Assembly: GCF_009932555.1 (NCBI RefSeq)
Contig: NZ_BLJO01000001.1
Coordinates: 560,472 to 624,471 of the forward strand
DNA from: Steroidobacter agaridevorans
Lineage (GTDB): Bacteria; Pseudomonadota; Gammaproteobacteria; Steroidobacterales; Steroidobacteraceae
DNA length: 64,000 bases
Direction: 5' to 3'
Numbering within the stretch: the first letter of the stretch is position 1; each line of letters starts with the position of its first letter. The notes below the pieces were generated by a model. That model did no database searches. It was given only the letters and a program-made list of their open reading frames with translations, and was not told where the DNA came from. The position numbers and the translations under genes are program-made. Positions 18,395-29,131 of the stretch are shown piece after piece.

Positions 18395-19516
18395 TCAGGA
18401 AATGGCGAGCAGTCCGCCGCGAGAAAAATCCGGGCCTAGCGCTGCCGCGAAGGAAAGCCCTGCCACGCGTTCGCGATGTTGCAGCGGTGTGCCGAGCCAT
18501 GCGGCATTCAATCGCGCCCGCTTCATGAACAAGTGACACTCGTGCTCCCACGTGAAGCCGATCCCACCATGGAGCTGAATTGCATCTCCAGCGACCCCCG
18601 TGTAGACATCGCAGGCCGACGCCTTGGCCGAAGACGCCAGGGACGAAGCATTCGCCGCTGAACTCGCCACTTGCAAAGCCGCCTGAGTGGTCAAGGCACG
18701 CGCGCCTTCGAGCCAAACCTTCCAGCTGGCCGCGCGATGTTTCAGCGCCTGGAATGAGCCGATCGGCCGCCCGAACTGAGTTCGCACACTCATGTATGCG
18801 ACCGTCCGCTCGAGGATGTGCATGCCGCCGCCGACGCTGTCCAGTGCGAGCGCGACACTCGCATGATCGAGCAACCGCTCCCATTGTTCGGCCGTGAGCA
18901 GTAGTCGCCGTGCGCCGTCTGTCTGCACTCCCTCGAGGGTGACCGTGCACATCGAGCGTGTCAGATCGATGATCGGCGCGGGCGTGACAACCACACCTTT
19001 CGCGGACACATCGAAGATCGCCAGGTCGACTCCGCGCTCACTTCGGACTGGCAGCAACAGATAGTCGACCTTGCTGCCGCAGCCTACGTGAGGAACACGA
19101 CCGCTGACCACGCCTTCGGCAGTCACTCGAGGCAGTGGCTCACCTTTGAGCGGCAACGCCATCGAGATGCGAATCTCGCCGGCTGCGATCTTCGGCAGCC
19201 ACATCGACTTCTGTGCGTCATCGCCGGCGAGCGCAATCGCTTCGGCGGCCAGCAACATCGGCAGCGCTGGCAACGGCGCGAGATATCGCCCCAGCTCCTC
19301 ATAGAGAACAGCGAGGCCTGCATAACCCAAGCCCAGACCGCCGTGCTCCTCCGCGATGGCTACGCCGAACCAGCCCAGCGAGGCCGCTTCGTTCCATAGC
19401 TCATCTTCGGCTTGGGCCGTCCGACCTTCTTTAAAGTGTGCAACCGTGCCGTCCCACTTGCCCTCGAGCACGGGGCGGATTGCTTCGCGAAGCTCGTTGC
19501 CGGCTTCATCTGTCAT
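18395..19516 (-). CDS. Acyl-CoA dehydrogenase (C-terminal HGGIGFTWEH type)
   Basis: The 373-residue flavoprotein matches the acyl-CoA dehydrogenase fold: an N-terminal helical domain, a middle beta domain and a C-terminal helical domain with TQFGRPIGSFQALKHR and LHGGIGFTWEHECH. This C-terminal form is common in subunits of alpha2beta2 dehydrogenases (FadE27/FadE29 type) that oxidise branched or ring-bearing side chains. The ATG at 19516 overlaps the preceding dehydrogenase stop (ATGA), supporting a paired complex. FAD-dependent alpha,beta-desaturation of an acyl-CoA with electron transfer to ETF is expected. Confidence 0.92.
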   Translation of the reverse strand: MTDEAGNELREAIRPVLEGKWDGTVAHFKEGRTAQAEDELWNEAASLGWFGVAIAEEHGGLGLGYAGLAVLYEELGRYLAPLPALPMLLAAEAIALAGDDAQKSMWLPKIAAGEIRISMALPLKGEPLPRVTAEGVVSGRVPHVGCGSKVDYLLLPVRSERGVDLAIFDVSAKGVVVTPAPIIDLTRSMCTVTLEGVQTDGARRLLLTAEQWERLLDHASVALALDSVGGGMHILERTVAYMSVRTQFGRPIGSFQALKHRAASWKVWLEGARALTTQAALQVASSAANASSLASSAKASACDVYTGVAGDAIQLHGGIGFTWEHECHLFMKRARLNAAWLGTPLQHRERVAGLSFAAALGPDFSRGGLLAIS

Positions 19517-20469
19517 GCGCGCCCTCCCGCGACCTTGGGCATCGATGAACGCGCCCATCGAGCGCGTGCAATGCTCCGCGCCGCTCCATGAGCACCACCG
19601 GCCTCACTCTGTAACGCGCGCAGCCGATAGGTCCAGAAATGCAGCAGGTGTTCATTGGTCACGCCCATGGCGCCATTGAACTGATGCAGGTCCACCATGA
19701 ACTTCTGCACGTGTTGCTGGGCATAGCACGCCGCCTCGTCCGCATGAGCAGGGTCGCCGCTCCAGGCGGCGCGTAGCGTGAGGAAGTGGATGCCCTGAGC
19801 AATCATGTGACACTGCACGAGTCGGTGCTGCACGCTCTGATACGAACCGACGGCACGGCCGAGCACCTGCCTGTTGTTGACGTGGTCGATCGTGAAAGCG
19901 ATGGCACTCTGTGCCGTACCGGAACATTCGGCGGCCAACGCGACACGCCACCACTGCCTCAACTGAACCGCCGCGCCTACGATGCGCTGGCATCGGGTGA
20001 GATCCGGCTCGGTACGAAAGCGTCCGAACGGATACGCATAAATAGACGGCGTGATTTCGACGTCTTTTGCCTCGATCTTGAGGACGAGTACATCGTCGCC
20101 GCTTTCCACGAATGCGGTGCGCGCCACAGGAAGATTGCGGACCGGCTTGTCGAGGCCCCCCTCCCCGATCAAGGCAATGGGCCCTTCGACTCGCTCATCG
20201 GGCAGCAGCCGAGCCGCGACGATTGCGGACGCGCCCACCTCGACCGTCGCCGGAATACGGGACGCTTCGATTGTGACCAGCGCCGCTTCCAGCGCGCCCA
20301 GATCGCGACCGGCGTCGAGAAAGCCGTTTTCGAGCAGCAGGTGCTGCAGCTTGTGATCGAAATGGCAGAAGCCGTGGCGATTCGACACCGTCAGCTCCGA
20401 ATGATCGCCGAGAATGGCCTGCACGGCCTCGACGAGAGCGGACTGTTCCTCGGTCAGTTTGAAATCCAT
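19513..20469 (-). CDS. Acyl-CoA dehydrogenase, short subunit
   Basis: At 318 residues this is shorter than a typical acyl-CoA dehydrogenase (370-400). The N-terminal helical domain (MDFKLTEEQ) and the NRQVLGRAVGSYQSVQHR stretch are recognisable. The middle domain is poorly conserved, and the C-terminus ends soon after FNGAMGVTNEHLLHF. It resembles the degenerate subunit of heterotetrameric dehydrogenases, in which one chain contributes only part of the FAD site. ATG at 20469 lies 4 bases after the upstream dehydrogenase stop, and the next dehydrogenase overlaps it by 4 bases. It is probably the partner of one of those two. Confidence 0.87.
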   Translation of the reverse strand: MDFKLTEEQSALVEAVQAILGDHSELTVSNRHGFCHFDHKLQHLLLENGFLDAGRDLGALEAALVTIEASRIPATVEVGASAIVAARLLPDERVEGPIALIGEGGLDKPVRNLPVARTAFVESGDDVLVLKIEAKDVEITPSIYAYPFGRFRTEPDLTRCQRIVGAAVQLRQWWRVALAAECSGTAQSAIAFTIDHVNNRQVLGRAVGSYQSVQHRLVQCHMIAQGIHFLTLRAAWSGDPAHADEAACYAQQHVQKFMVDLHQFNGAMGVTNEHLLHFWTYRLRALQSEAGGAHGAARSIARARWARSSMPKVAGGRA

Positions 20470-20473
20470 CGAC

Positions 20474-21613
<1,140 letters not shown>

Positions 21614-21623
21614 GTTGCAGCCC

Positions 21624-22838
21624 TTAGTGTCCGCTGGCGAGCTTCGGCTCGCGCGGTAGACCTAGCGTCTTCTCAGCGATGATGTTGCGTTGGATCTCGT
21701 TGCTGCCCCCTGCGATGGTGCAAGCCCACGAGTACAGGTTGTCGTGCATCCAGTAGCCGGATTCGTAACCGCCGCCCATCAGCACCGATTGCACGTATTG
21801 GCCGGAGATGCCGCCCAGCTGCACACCGAGGTCGGTGAACTTCTGCAGCATCTCGCTGTGATAGATCTTGATGATGGATGCTTCGGAGCCGCCCCCGTCG
21901 CCACGCAACGCACGGGTCAGCATGTTTCCCACCAGCACATGGAGCGTCTCGGTGCCGATGTGCACATCGACGAGCTGGCGGCGAATGCCGGCGTCATCGA
22001 TGAACCGACCGCCCCACGGCGCCGGCTTGGAAGCATCGCGCACCAACAGAGCCAGCGCCTGGCGCATACGCTCAGCGAACTCCAGCGCCGTGAGGCCGCG
22101 CTCTGACGCGAGTGTCGATTGAGCAACCGCCCAACCCTGACCTTCTTCACCGATGCGGTTCTCAGCCGGAATCTCGACGTTGTCCAGGAACAGTTCGCAA
22201 AAGTGCGAGCCACCGGTGAGCATCCGGATCGGCCGGCGGGTGACGCCTTTGCTCTCGAGATCCAGAATGAAATAGGAAATGCCTTTGTGCTTGGGCGCGG
22301 TGGAATCCGTGCGCGCGAGCAGCAGACAGTAGCGTGCGCGATAGGCGTTCGACGACCATGTTTTCTGGCCGTTGATAACGTAGACATCGCCGCGACGCTC
22401 CGCCTTCGTGCGCAAACTGGCCAGATCGGAGCCGGCGCCAGGCTCGGAGAAGCCCTGGCACCAGATCTCATCGCCGGTCAGGATCGCTGGCAGATGTCGT
22501 TTGCGCTGCTCCTCCGAACCCCACTCCAGCAGTGTCGCCGGTGCGTGATAAAGAGAGATGAAATAGAGAACGAGCCGCGGCGCGCCGGCGCGGGCGAGCT
22601 CTTCGAACAACACGATCTGCTGCGGGAAGGACATGCCACCGCCGCCCCACTGCTTCGGCCAATGCGGAGCAACGTAGCCGCCCTCTCGCATCTGACGGAA
22701 CCACCGCTTCTGAAATGCAGCGTGCTCGTCTTCGGACGCGCCGAGCATTTCGGCCTGCCAATCCTTCGGCAGATTGCGAGCGAGCCATTCGCGCACCTGC
22801 TGCCGAAAATCTTCGTGGGCCTTCAACTCTTCGATCAT
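21624..22838 (-). CDS. Acyl-CoA dehydrogenase (FadE-like)
   Basis: The 404-residue protein carries WCQGFSEPGAGSDLA, a middle-domain WSSNAYRARYC and a C-terminal AGGSNEIQRNIIAEKTLGLPRE. The position of the MCAD-type catalytic Glu (YEGTS) is Gly here (AGGSN), so the base must come from elsewhere, as in many FadE26-like enzymes. ATG at 22838 was chosen because it follows a GGAGTGACC ribosome-binding site; upstream in-frame residues look non-coding. It is the first of four consecutive dehydrogenase genes, which points to two distinct desaturation steps in the pathway. Confidence 0.93.
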   Translation of the reverse strand: MIEELKAHEDFRQQVREWLARNLPKDWQAEMLGASEDEHAAFQKRWFRQMREGGYVAPHWPKQWGGGGMSFPQQIVLFEELARAGAPRLVLYFISLYHAPATLLEWGSEEQRKRHLPAILTGDEIWCQGFSEPGAGSDLASLRTKAERRGDVYVINGQKTWSSNAYRARYCLLLARTDSTAPKHKGISYFILDLESKGVTRRPIRMLTGGSHFCELFLDNVEIPAENRIGEEGQGWAVAQSTLASERGLTALEFAERMRQALALLVRDASKPAPWGGRFIDDAGIRRQLVDVHIGTETLHVLVGNMLTRALRGDGGGSEASIIKIYHSEMLQKFTDLGVQLGGISGQYVQSVLMGGGYESGYWMHDNLYSWACTIAGGSNEIQRNIIAEKTLGLPREPKLASGH

Positions 22839-22860
22839 GGTCACTCCAGCGGTGGCGTGC

Positions 22861-23652
22861 TCAGCGACCGAGCCATTGTGGGGCGCGCTTCTCGAGAAAC
22901 GCACGCGGACCTTCGCGATAATCTTCCGCGCTGGCATTGCGCTCGAATGCTTGTCTCATCACGACACGCAACTCAGCATCGCTCATATCGGCCGCGACTC
23001 GCGCGACCTTCAAGCTTTCACGAACGGCGACAGGTGCGCATTTCGCAACCGCTTGCGCGAGTTCGACGGCAACATCGAGCGCGGAGCCGGCGGAGGCGAC
23101 TCGATTGACGAGTCCGTGAGCATGCGCCTGCGTCGCCGATAGTACCTTTCCGGTCGCGATCAGCTCGATGGCGATATTCCGGGGTAGTAAACGAGGCAGT
23201 CGGTAAACGCCCCCCGCCGCCGCCATGAGTCCGCGTGACGTCTCGGGCAAACCAAACGTCGCAGTCTCCGCGGCTACGACCATGTCGCAAGTGAGAACAA
23301 TCTCGAAACCGCCGCCGAGCGCGAAACCCTCGACAGCGGCGATCCAGGGTTTCTCTCGAGAATAATTCACGAAGCCTGCAAACCCGCCGCGTGACGTTCC
23401 CAAGGTCGCCGCGCGCCCCGCCGCCACTTCTTTCAAATCCGCACCCGCGCAGAAGGCTTTGCCGCCCGCGCCGGTCAGCACGACTACCCAGGTGTCCGTG
23501 TCAGCTTCGGTGAGCGTCAGAGCTCGATCGATGCCCTCCGCCACCGAAGCACTGACGGCATTGCGAGCCTCAGGTCGATCGATCGTGATCACCGCGACGT
23601 GCGGTGCTGGCGAATGGAGCCGGACGGTGTCGGAAAGATTCTCTTGCTTCAC
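22861..23652 (-). CDS. Enoyl-CoA hydratase/isomerase (crotonase family)
   Basis: The 263-residue protein has the crotonase oxyanion-hole segments AFCAGADLKEV and ALGGGFEIVL and the usual family length. The second catalytic Glu region reads PETSRGLMAAAGG. It would hydrate the enoyl-CoA made by the neighbouring dehydrogenases. GTG at 23652 is the likely start: it follows GAGGCAGAGACC, lies 10 bases after the aldehyde dehydrogenase stop, and removes an upstream extension overlapping that gene. It is a member of the ten-gene operon from 28977. Confidence 0.92.
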   Translation of the reverse strand: MKQENLSDTVRLHSPAPHVAVITIDRPEARNAVSASVAEGIDRALTLTEADTDTWVVVLTGAGGKAFCAGADLKEVAAGRAATLGTSRGGFAGFVNYSREKPWIAAVEGFALGGGFEIVLTCDMVVAAETATFGLPETSRGLMAAAGGVYRLPRLLPRNIAIELIATGKVLSATQAHAHGLVNRVASAGSALDVAVELAQAVAKCAPVAVRESLKVARVAADMSDAELRVVMRQAFERNASAEDYREGPRAFLEKRAPQWLGR

Positions 23653-23662
23653 GGTCTCTGCC

Positions 23663-25180
23663 TCAGGCCTTCGCTCGCGAGGCTTCTGCCGCGGCGATGT
23701 GCGCAGGCAGGCCGTCGAGCAATACCGTCTTGGTTTCGAGATAGGGCATGAGTCCTTCGACTCCGCCTTCTCTGCCGACACCCGACTGTTTGAATCCGCC
23801 AAACGCAATCGAGAAGTCGAGACGCAACCCGTTGTGACCGACGGTACCGCTGCGGAGCCGACGCGCCACCGAATAGGCGCGCTCGACGTCGTTGGTAAAC
23901 ACGGTCGCGTTCAATCCATACGGGCTGTCGTTGGCCAACTCGATGGCGTGCTCGTCGTTGTCCGCGGCAATGGCGACGATCACCGGGCCGAAGATTTCTT
24001 CCTGCGCGATGGCTGAGCGATTGTCGACGCCCGCGAACACTGTCGGTTCAACGAAGAATCCACGCGACAGGTGCGACGGCCGCCGGCCACCCGTGGCGAT
24101 CTTGAAGCCAGCCTCTTTGCCCTTCGCGATGTAGCGTTCGACGATGTCACGTTGTCTTGCCGTCGCCAGCGGCCCCATCTGCGTCGTTGGATCGAACGGA
24201 TCGCCGACCACGACCTTCGACAGCTTGCTGCTGAGCGCCTCGACGAAAGCATCGTGCCGCGAGCGCGAGACAATCATGCGAGTGAGGGAGGCGCAGACCT
24301 GACCGGTCATGTCGCATGCATTCGCGGCGATCGACTGTGCCGCCTGCTCCACATCGTAGTCATCGAGCACGACCGCTGCCGACTTGCCACCGAGCTCGAG
24401 CGTGTAACGCGCCATCCGTTCGCCAAGAATCGAAGCGATACGCTTGCCGGTAGCGCTGGAGCCGGTGAATGCAATCTTGTCGATGCCGGGATGGCGCACG
24501 AGCGCTTCGGACGCCTCGCGATCGGCGGTGACGACATTGAGCACGCCCGGCGGGAGCCCTACTTTCTCCGCGATCTCGGCCATGATCAGCGCATGACTTG
24601 GCGCCTCCGGCGACCCTTTGATCACCACGGTGCAGCCCGCGAGCAATGCCGGCGCGACTTTGAACCCGATGAGCGCAATCGGTCCATTCCAGGGAATGAT
24701 TGCACCGACGACACCCACAGGCTCGCGCACCAGCAGTCCGACTTTCGCGCCAGAGAACGTGCGACGTTTTTCTTCGAAGGCGAACTGACCGGCGAGGCTC
24801 GCATAGAACTTGTACATGCCACTCACACCGCCGGCGTATGCAGTCGCCATCGAGTGCAGGATGCCCATCTCATTCGGCCACGCCCGGGCGACATCCTGCT
24901 TGCGACGATCCAGTTCCTCGGCGATCGCCATCAGATAGCGCCCACGCTCGGCATGTGACATTCGGGGCCATGGGCCCTTGTCGAACGCAACACGTGCGGC
25001 TGCGACGGCTCGGTTGATATCCGCTGACGACGCCGCGGCGACCGAAAGGTATTTCTGCTCTGTCGCCGGCGCGATGACGTCGAGACTCTGATTCGACGAA
25101 GCCGCGACCCAGGCGCCGTCGATGAACAAGCGGTCCGGATACTTCAGGCTGGAGATATGATTCATGGATGTCGCGCTCAT
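23663..25180 (-). CDS. NAD(P)-dependent aldehyde dehydrogenase
   Basis: This 505-residue enzyme has the ALDH catalytic Glu in LELGGKSAAVV, the nucleophilic Cys in GQVCASLTR, the cofactor motif FTGSSATGKR and the C-terminal GGFKQSGVGREGG. It would oxidise an aldehyde to a carboxylic acid. The GMC oxidoreductase gene ends 9 bases upstream and the crotonase starts 10 bases downstream. The order suggests alcohol to aldehyde to acid before CoA activation, for example of a P450-hydroxylated methyl group. The substrate is inferred only from context. Confidence 0.95.
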   Translation of the reverse strand: MSATSMNHISSLKYPDRLFIDGAWVAASSNQSLDVIAPATEQKYLSVAAASSADINRAVAAARVAFDKGPWPRMSHAERGRYLMAIAEELDRRKQDVARAWPNEMGILHSMATAYAGGVSGMYKFYASLAGQFAFEEKRRTFSGAKVGLLVREPVGVVGAIIPWNGPIALIGFKVAPALLAGCTVVIKGSPEAPSHALIMAEIAEKVGLPPGVLNVVTADREASEALVRHPGIDKIAFTGSSATGKRIASILGERMARYTLELGGKSAAVVLDDYDVEQAAQSIAANACDMTGQVCASLTRMIVSRSRHDAFVEALSSKLSKVVVGDPFDPTTQMGPLATARQRDIVERYIAKGKEAGFKIATGGRRPSHLSRGFFVEPTVFAGVDNRSAIAQEEIFGPVIVAIAADNDEHAIELANDSPYGLNATVFTNDVERAYSVARRLRSGTVGHNGLRLDFSIAFGGFKQSGVGREGGVEGLMPYLETKTVLLDGLPAHIAAAEASRAKA

Positions 25181-25189
25181 AGGAATCTC

Positions 25190-26791
25190 TCAACGCTCCG
25201 CCAGAATGAGATCCGCCGCCCGCCAGCCGAGCACCATGGCCGGCCCGTTGGTATTGCCGGAGGGCATGACTGGAAAAACCGAGGTGTCCACGACCCGCAG
25301 GCCATCGACACCTCGCACTCGCAGGCGTGGGTCGACAACGGATTGCTCATCCCTTCCCATGCGACAACTGCCGCATGCGTGATAGTTCGTGTAGCCCATC
25401 TGCAGATGGGCATCGAGGATCTGCTCGTCGCTCTGGTATTCAGCACCCGGGCGAGTCTCCTGCGGCTGAAACGCCGCGAGCGCCGGGCTTTTCACGAACC
25501 GACGCGTGAGCCGCACGATGTCGATCATCTTCTTGCGATCGTCTGGCGCCGTGCCGTATCCGGATTGGATCTCGGGCAACTCGCTGGCGTCGCGCGAGCG
25601 AATCGATACCGAGCCTTTCGATTCCGGCCGCAGCGGATACACACAGAGATTCATGCCACCGTGCGCTTCGACGCCCGCAGCCGGGTTCGTGTAGTTGATG
25701 CTGAAGGGTGCGATCAGCATCTGCATGTCTGGACGCGACAAATCAGCGCGTGATTTGAAATACGCAACGGCGTCGTAAACACCGGCCGCAAGCGGGCCGC
25801 GTCGGGTCAGATAATATTGAGTGGCGGAGCGATACCGGCGCCAACCCTGCAGGTCGCGGTTGACCGAAGAGCGATCCGGAACGCGCCATTGCATTACGAG
25901 TCCGCGATGCTCGACAACGTTGCGGCCCACTTCGGGACTCTCTTGAACCAAAGCAACGCCATGCCGATGCAGCAGCTCCGCCGGACCGACACCCGAACGC
26001 TGCAATACCGCTGGCGTGGACAGTGTGCCGCCCGAGAGCAGAATCTCTCGACGAGCCTTGAATCGCACCGTCGCGCCATTGTGAATCGCGCGAACTGACG
26101 AAGCGCGCCGCCCGTCGAACTCGACGGCATCGACGGCAGCACCCGTGATCACAGTCAGATTCTTTCTATCTCGAATCGGATCGAGAAAAGCCGTTGCGCC
26201 GCTTTGACGACGACCGCGATAGATAGTGCGCGGCGCGTAGCCGATTCGAGGCACGTCTTCCGGATCGTTGACGTCGGCTTTGGGTGCAAGCCCCATCGAC
26301 GCACCGGCTTTGATGGCCGCATCGATCAGCGGCGTGCGCATTTCAGGTAACGAGATATGCAGCGGCCCGCGGTCGCCGCGCGTCGGCGCCGGCCCGAGCT
26401 CGTGATTCTCCATCGCACGATACGCGGCGCCGATGTGCTGCCAGCTCCAATCTTCACTCGAATTGGCCGCGAGCGAATCGTAGTCGGCATCCTGGCCGCG
26501 GACATAGACCATGCCGTTCACGGAGCTGGATCCGCCGAGGGTGCGTCCCCTCGCCCACGATTCGGCCGCGTGCTTGGAAGCGGTGTCCGGCTGCGTCATG
26601 TAGGGCCACATGTGCACCGGACTCGCCATGATTTTGAAAATGCCTTTCGGCATGGTGATGAACGGATGACGATGCGAGCCGCCCGCTTCGATCAGCAGCA
26701 CCCGGTTCGCAGGGTCTTGCGAGAGCCGGTACGCGAGCACGCAACCCGCCGCACCGGCTCCCACGATCACATAGTCAAACGTTTCTTCCAC
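25190..26791 (-). CDS. GMC-family flavin alcohol dehydrogenase/oxidase
   Basis: The 533-residue protein has the FAD-binding VGAGAAGCVLAYRLS, the GMC signature around ARGRTLGGSSSVNGMVYVRG and the C-terminal active-site region NYHACGSCRMG with MPSGNTNGPAMV. Similarity is to choline dehydrogenase/alcohol dehydrogenase members (BetA/AlkJ type), which oxidise primary alcohols and pass electrons to the respiratory chain. It follows the TonB-receptor stop by 11 bases. Paired with the adjacent aldehyde dehydrogenase, it forms an alcohol-to-acid module. Confidence 0.94.
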   Translation of the reverse strand: MEETFDYVIVGAGAAGCVLAYRLSQDPANRVLLIEAGGSHRHPFITMPKGIFKIMASPVHMWPYMTQPDTASKHAAESWARGRTLGGSSSVNGMVYVRGQDADYDSLAANSSEDWSWQHIGAAYRAMENHELGPAPTRGDRGPLHISLPEMRTPLIDAAIKAGASMGLAPKADVNDPEDVPRIGYAPRTIYRGRRQSGATAFLDPIRDRKNLTVITGAAVDAVEFDGRRASSVRAIHNGATVRFKARREILLSGGTLSTPAVLQRSGVGPAELLHRHGVALVQESPEVGRNVVEHRGLVMQWRVPDRSSVNRDLQGWRRYRSATQYYLTRRGPLAAGVYDAVAYFKSRADLSRPDMQMLIAPFSINYTNPAAGVEAHGGMNLCVYPLRPESKGSVSIRSRDASELPEIQSGYGTAPDDRKKMIDIVRLTRRFVKSPALAAFQPQETRPGAEYQSDEQILDAHLQMGYTNYHACGSCRMGRDEQSVVDPRLRVRGVDGLRVVDTSVFPVMPSGNTNGPAMVLGWRAADLILAER

Positions 26792-26802
26792 GCCGCGCTC
26801 GA

Positions 26803-28977
26803 TCAGAACTTATAAGACACCGAGACGCCGGCAGCCGCAGGCTCGCCGTAGATCTGCTGGATCGAGAATGGACCCGGCAGCACTTCGGCGCGATAGTCCT
26901 CATCCGTAACGTTGTTGCCGTACACGGTGACCGACGTTGACCCGGACAGCGACGTCCAGGTGGCGCGCAGATTCAGCAGCGTGTAGCCGTCCTCGACGAA
27001 GTCGTTGATGGGATCGAAGTAGAACTTCGAGGTCGCGTACAGATTCGCATCGAACGACAGCTCGCCCCACGATACCGGCTGGTGATAGTTCACGCCCAAC
27101 GTGCCCGAGGTTTCAGGCGCACGTTGCATCTGGTTGCCGCTCGCATCGACCGGCGGGTTGATAAAGACGCCATACGCCGGCGAAGTCGGATCGAGCACCT
27201 GCTGATAGGAGACCGCGCCGGGGAATGACTTGTACTCGGAATGCACGTAAGTAGCGCCGGCACGCACCGACCATCGATCGGTCAGATCCGCCGTCACTTG
27301 CGCGTCGAGACCGTAAATCTCCGACTCGGCCGCGTTGCGCGTCAGACTGATCGTGCCGACGTACGACGCGATCTGCAGATCCGTGTAGTCGTAGTAAAAC
27401 GCTGCGGCATCGAACGTGAGTCCCGAGCCGGCCAGCTTGTAACCCACTTCGTACGCATCGATCTTCTCGGGATCGACCGGCGTGGTCGACTCGGTGATCG
27501 GCACGAGACCGGCCTTGTAACCTTGGGTATACGAGGCATACACGTTCGAGTACGGCGACAGCTCATAGCGGAGCACCGCACGCGGCGTGACACTCGTCCA
27601 GCTGTGCTCGCCTTGACGCGTGTTCGCGGGATTCACCTTGTCCAGATAGCTGGCCTCGGATTCATCGCGTCCCCAACGCACGCCGGCGGTCAGGAACAAT
27701 CCGTCCGCGATCTCATAAGTGCCGTCGGCGAACGCAGCCAACGACTTCTGCACGATGTTGGAACGGAAGGCGCTGAATGGGGCCGCCGTGCCGACCTTCT
27801 GATTGAAGGACGGATATTCGTTCTCGTTGCGGTAGTAGAACAGGCCCGTGACCCAGGAGAATTTCTCGCCCTCGTTCGAAGACAGGTTGAATTCCTGCGT
27901 CAAAGTCTTGTCGTTCACGCGCCAGGCCGCGGAGAAGATGTCCACCGGCGTGCTGTCGTAGTCCTTCGCTTCATCGCTCTTCTCGTCGCGATACATCGAA
28001 TAAGAAGTGAAATTCAAGCCGCCCAGGTCGAAGTCGCCGCGCAGCGTTGCACTCGTGCCCGCGTAATCGTGGCCTGCCTTCGCCGTACCGGAGTAGTTGT
28101 GTGGACCGGTCGCGATAAGCGTCCCGGGAATCACAGAGCCGGCCGACATCCCTTCATAGGCGCTGGTGATGTTCGCGGTCGGATCGTCAGCTTCGCGATG
28201 CTCGAGCGTCAGCGCGATCTTCGCGGCATCGGAGGGCTTCCAGAGGATCTTCGAACGCACGGTCGATCGTTCGAACGCGGCGACGTCATCCTTACCGGTG
28301 ACCAGGCTCTTGACGCTGCCATCGCCCTCTTCGTAGTACGCAGTGAGATCCGCAGAGATCGTGTCGGTCAAACCGCCGGACAGATAGCCGCTCACGGTGG
28401 CACGGCCGAACGAGCCGAAGCCCGCACGCACTTCGCCCGTGAACTCATCCGTAGGATCGCGCGTGGTGACGAGAATGGCGCCACCCGTGGCGTTGCGGCC
28501 AAACAGCGTGCCTTGCGGACCCTTCAAGACATCGACGCTTTGCACGCTGACCAGATCGAAGTCCGAGCCCAACAGGTTCGGAACATAAAAACCGTCGACA
28601 TAGATCGCGACGTTGGAGTTCATGCCGGGACCGGCGAGCGCGCTACCGACACCGCGAATGGTCGGCTGCACGTAAGAACCGGAGTAATCGAAGCGCAGAC
28701 CGGGCACCGCTTGCGGCAGGGCGGCGGTCGCCGCAACACCGGCCGCGCGCAGCGTATCTCCGCTGAGCGAGGCGATGGAAATCGGCACATCGACGGAGCG
28801 CTCTTCGCGACGCTGCGCAGTGACCGTGATCACCTCGAGGCTCTCGGATTGTGTTTGGGCCGTATCGGCCGCTGGCGCTTCTGCCGTCTGCGCCGATGCG
28901 ACGCCAGCAAGCAGGCTCGAAAACACGGATGCAGCCGTGAGCACCGACTTCACCGCTGATTGAACTGCAATCGTCAT
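26803..28977 (-). CDS. TonB-dependent outer-membrane receptor, head of ten-gene operon
   Basis: The 724-residue receptor has a signal peptide ending near AGVASAQ, a TonB-box/plug segment (VITVTAQRREERSVDVP), the plug motif LKGPQGTLFGRNATGGAI and a barrel ending in AGVSVSYKF. ATG at 28977 follows a GAGAGGGGGACCC ribosome-binding site; the upstream in-frame extension crosses the operator-like element and was rejected. Ten minus-strand genes with very small gaps run from here to 16841. The promoter carries the split inverted repeat at 29032-29067, with GATAAT on the minus strand as a possible -10. Substrate import across the outer membrane is the expected role. Confidence 0.94.
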   Translation of the reverse strand: MTIAVQSAVKSVLTAASVFSSLLAGVASAQTAEAPAADTAQTQSESLEVITVTAQRREERSVDVPISIASLSGDTLRAAGVAATAALPQAVPGLRFDYSGSYVQPTIRGVGSALAGPGMNSNVAIYVDGFYVPNLLGSDFDLVSVQSVDVLKGPQGTLFGRNATGGAILVTTRDPTDEFTGEVRAGFGSFGRATVSGYLSGGLTDTISADLTAYYEEGDGSVKSLVTGKDDVAAFERSTVRSKILWKPSDAAKIALTLEHREADDPTANITSAYEGMSAGSVIPGTLIATGPHNYSGTAKAGHDYAGTSATLRGDFDLGGLNFTSYSMYRDEKSDEAKDYDSTPVDIFSAAWRVNDKTLTQEFNLSSNEGEKFSWVTGLFYYRNENEYPSFNQKVGTAAPFSAFRSNIVQKSLAAFADGTYEIADGLFLTAGVRWGRDESEASYLDKVNPANTRQGEHSWTSVTPRAVLRYELSPYSNVYASYTQGYKAGLVPITESTTPVDPEKIDAYEVGYKLAGSGLTFDAAAFYYDYTDLQIASYVGTISLTRNAAESEIYGLDAQVTADLTDRWSVRAGATYVHSEYKSFPGAVSYQQVLDPTSPAYGVFINPPVDASGNQMQRAPETSGTLGVNYHQPVSWGELSFDANLYATSKFYFDPINDFVEDGYTLLNLRATWTSLSGSTSVTVYGNNVTDEDYRAEVLPGPFSIQQIYGEPAAAGVSVSYKF

Positions 28978-29031
28978 GGGTCCCCCTCTCACATCAAAAA
29001 GGTCAGATCGTTTTCGAACCGCTGAATCAGT

Positions 29032-29067
29032 TGTGCGATTATCGCCCTGATGTAACAAAGTCGCACA
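29032..29067 (-). promoter_or_regulatory. Operator-like split inverted repeat (IclR-type site 2)
   Basis: TGTGCGA (29032-29038) and TCGCACA (29061-29067) form perfect arms separated by 22 bases. On the minus strand the inner half reads GGGCGATAATCGCAC, close to the PcaR box GTTCGATAATCGCAC as I recall it, and GATAAT there can serve as a -10. That would give a leader of about 50 bases before the TonB gene at 28977. Another partial half-site (TCGCCC) makes a three-half-site arrangement, as in PcaU-type operators. Confidence 0.7.
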
Positions 29068-29131
29068 TGAGTTTCCGGGTGTCAACGAGAAACCGGGTAC
29101 GGGTTGGTTAAATCCGAGTCATTGCGACCGA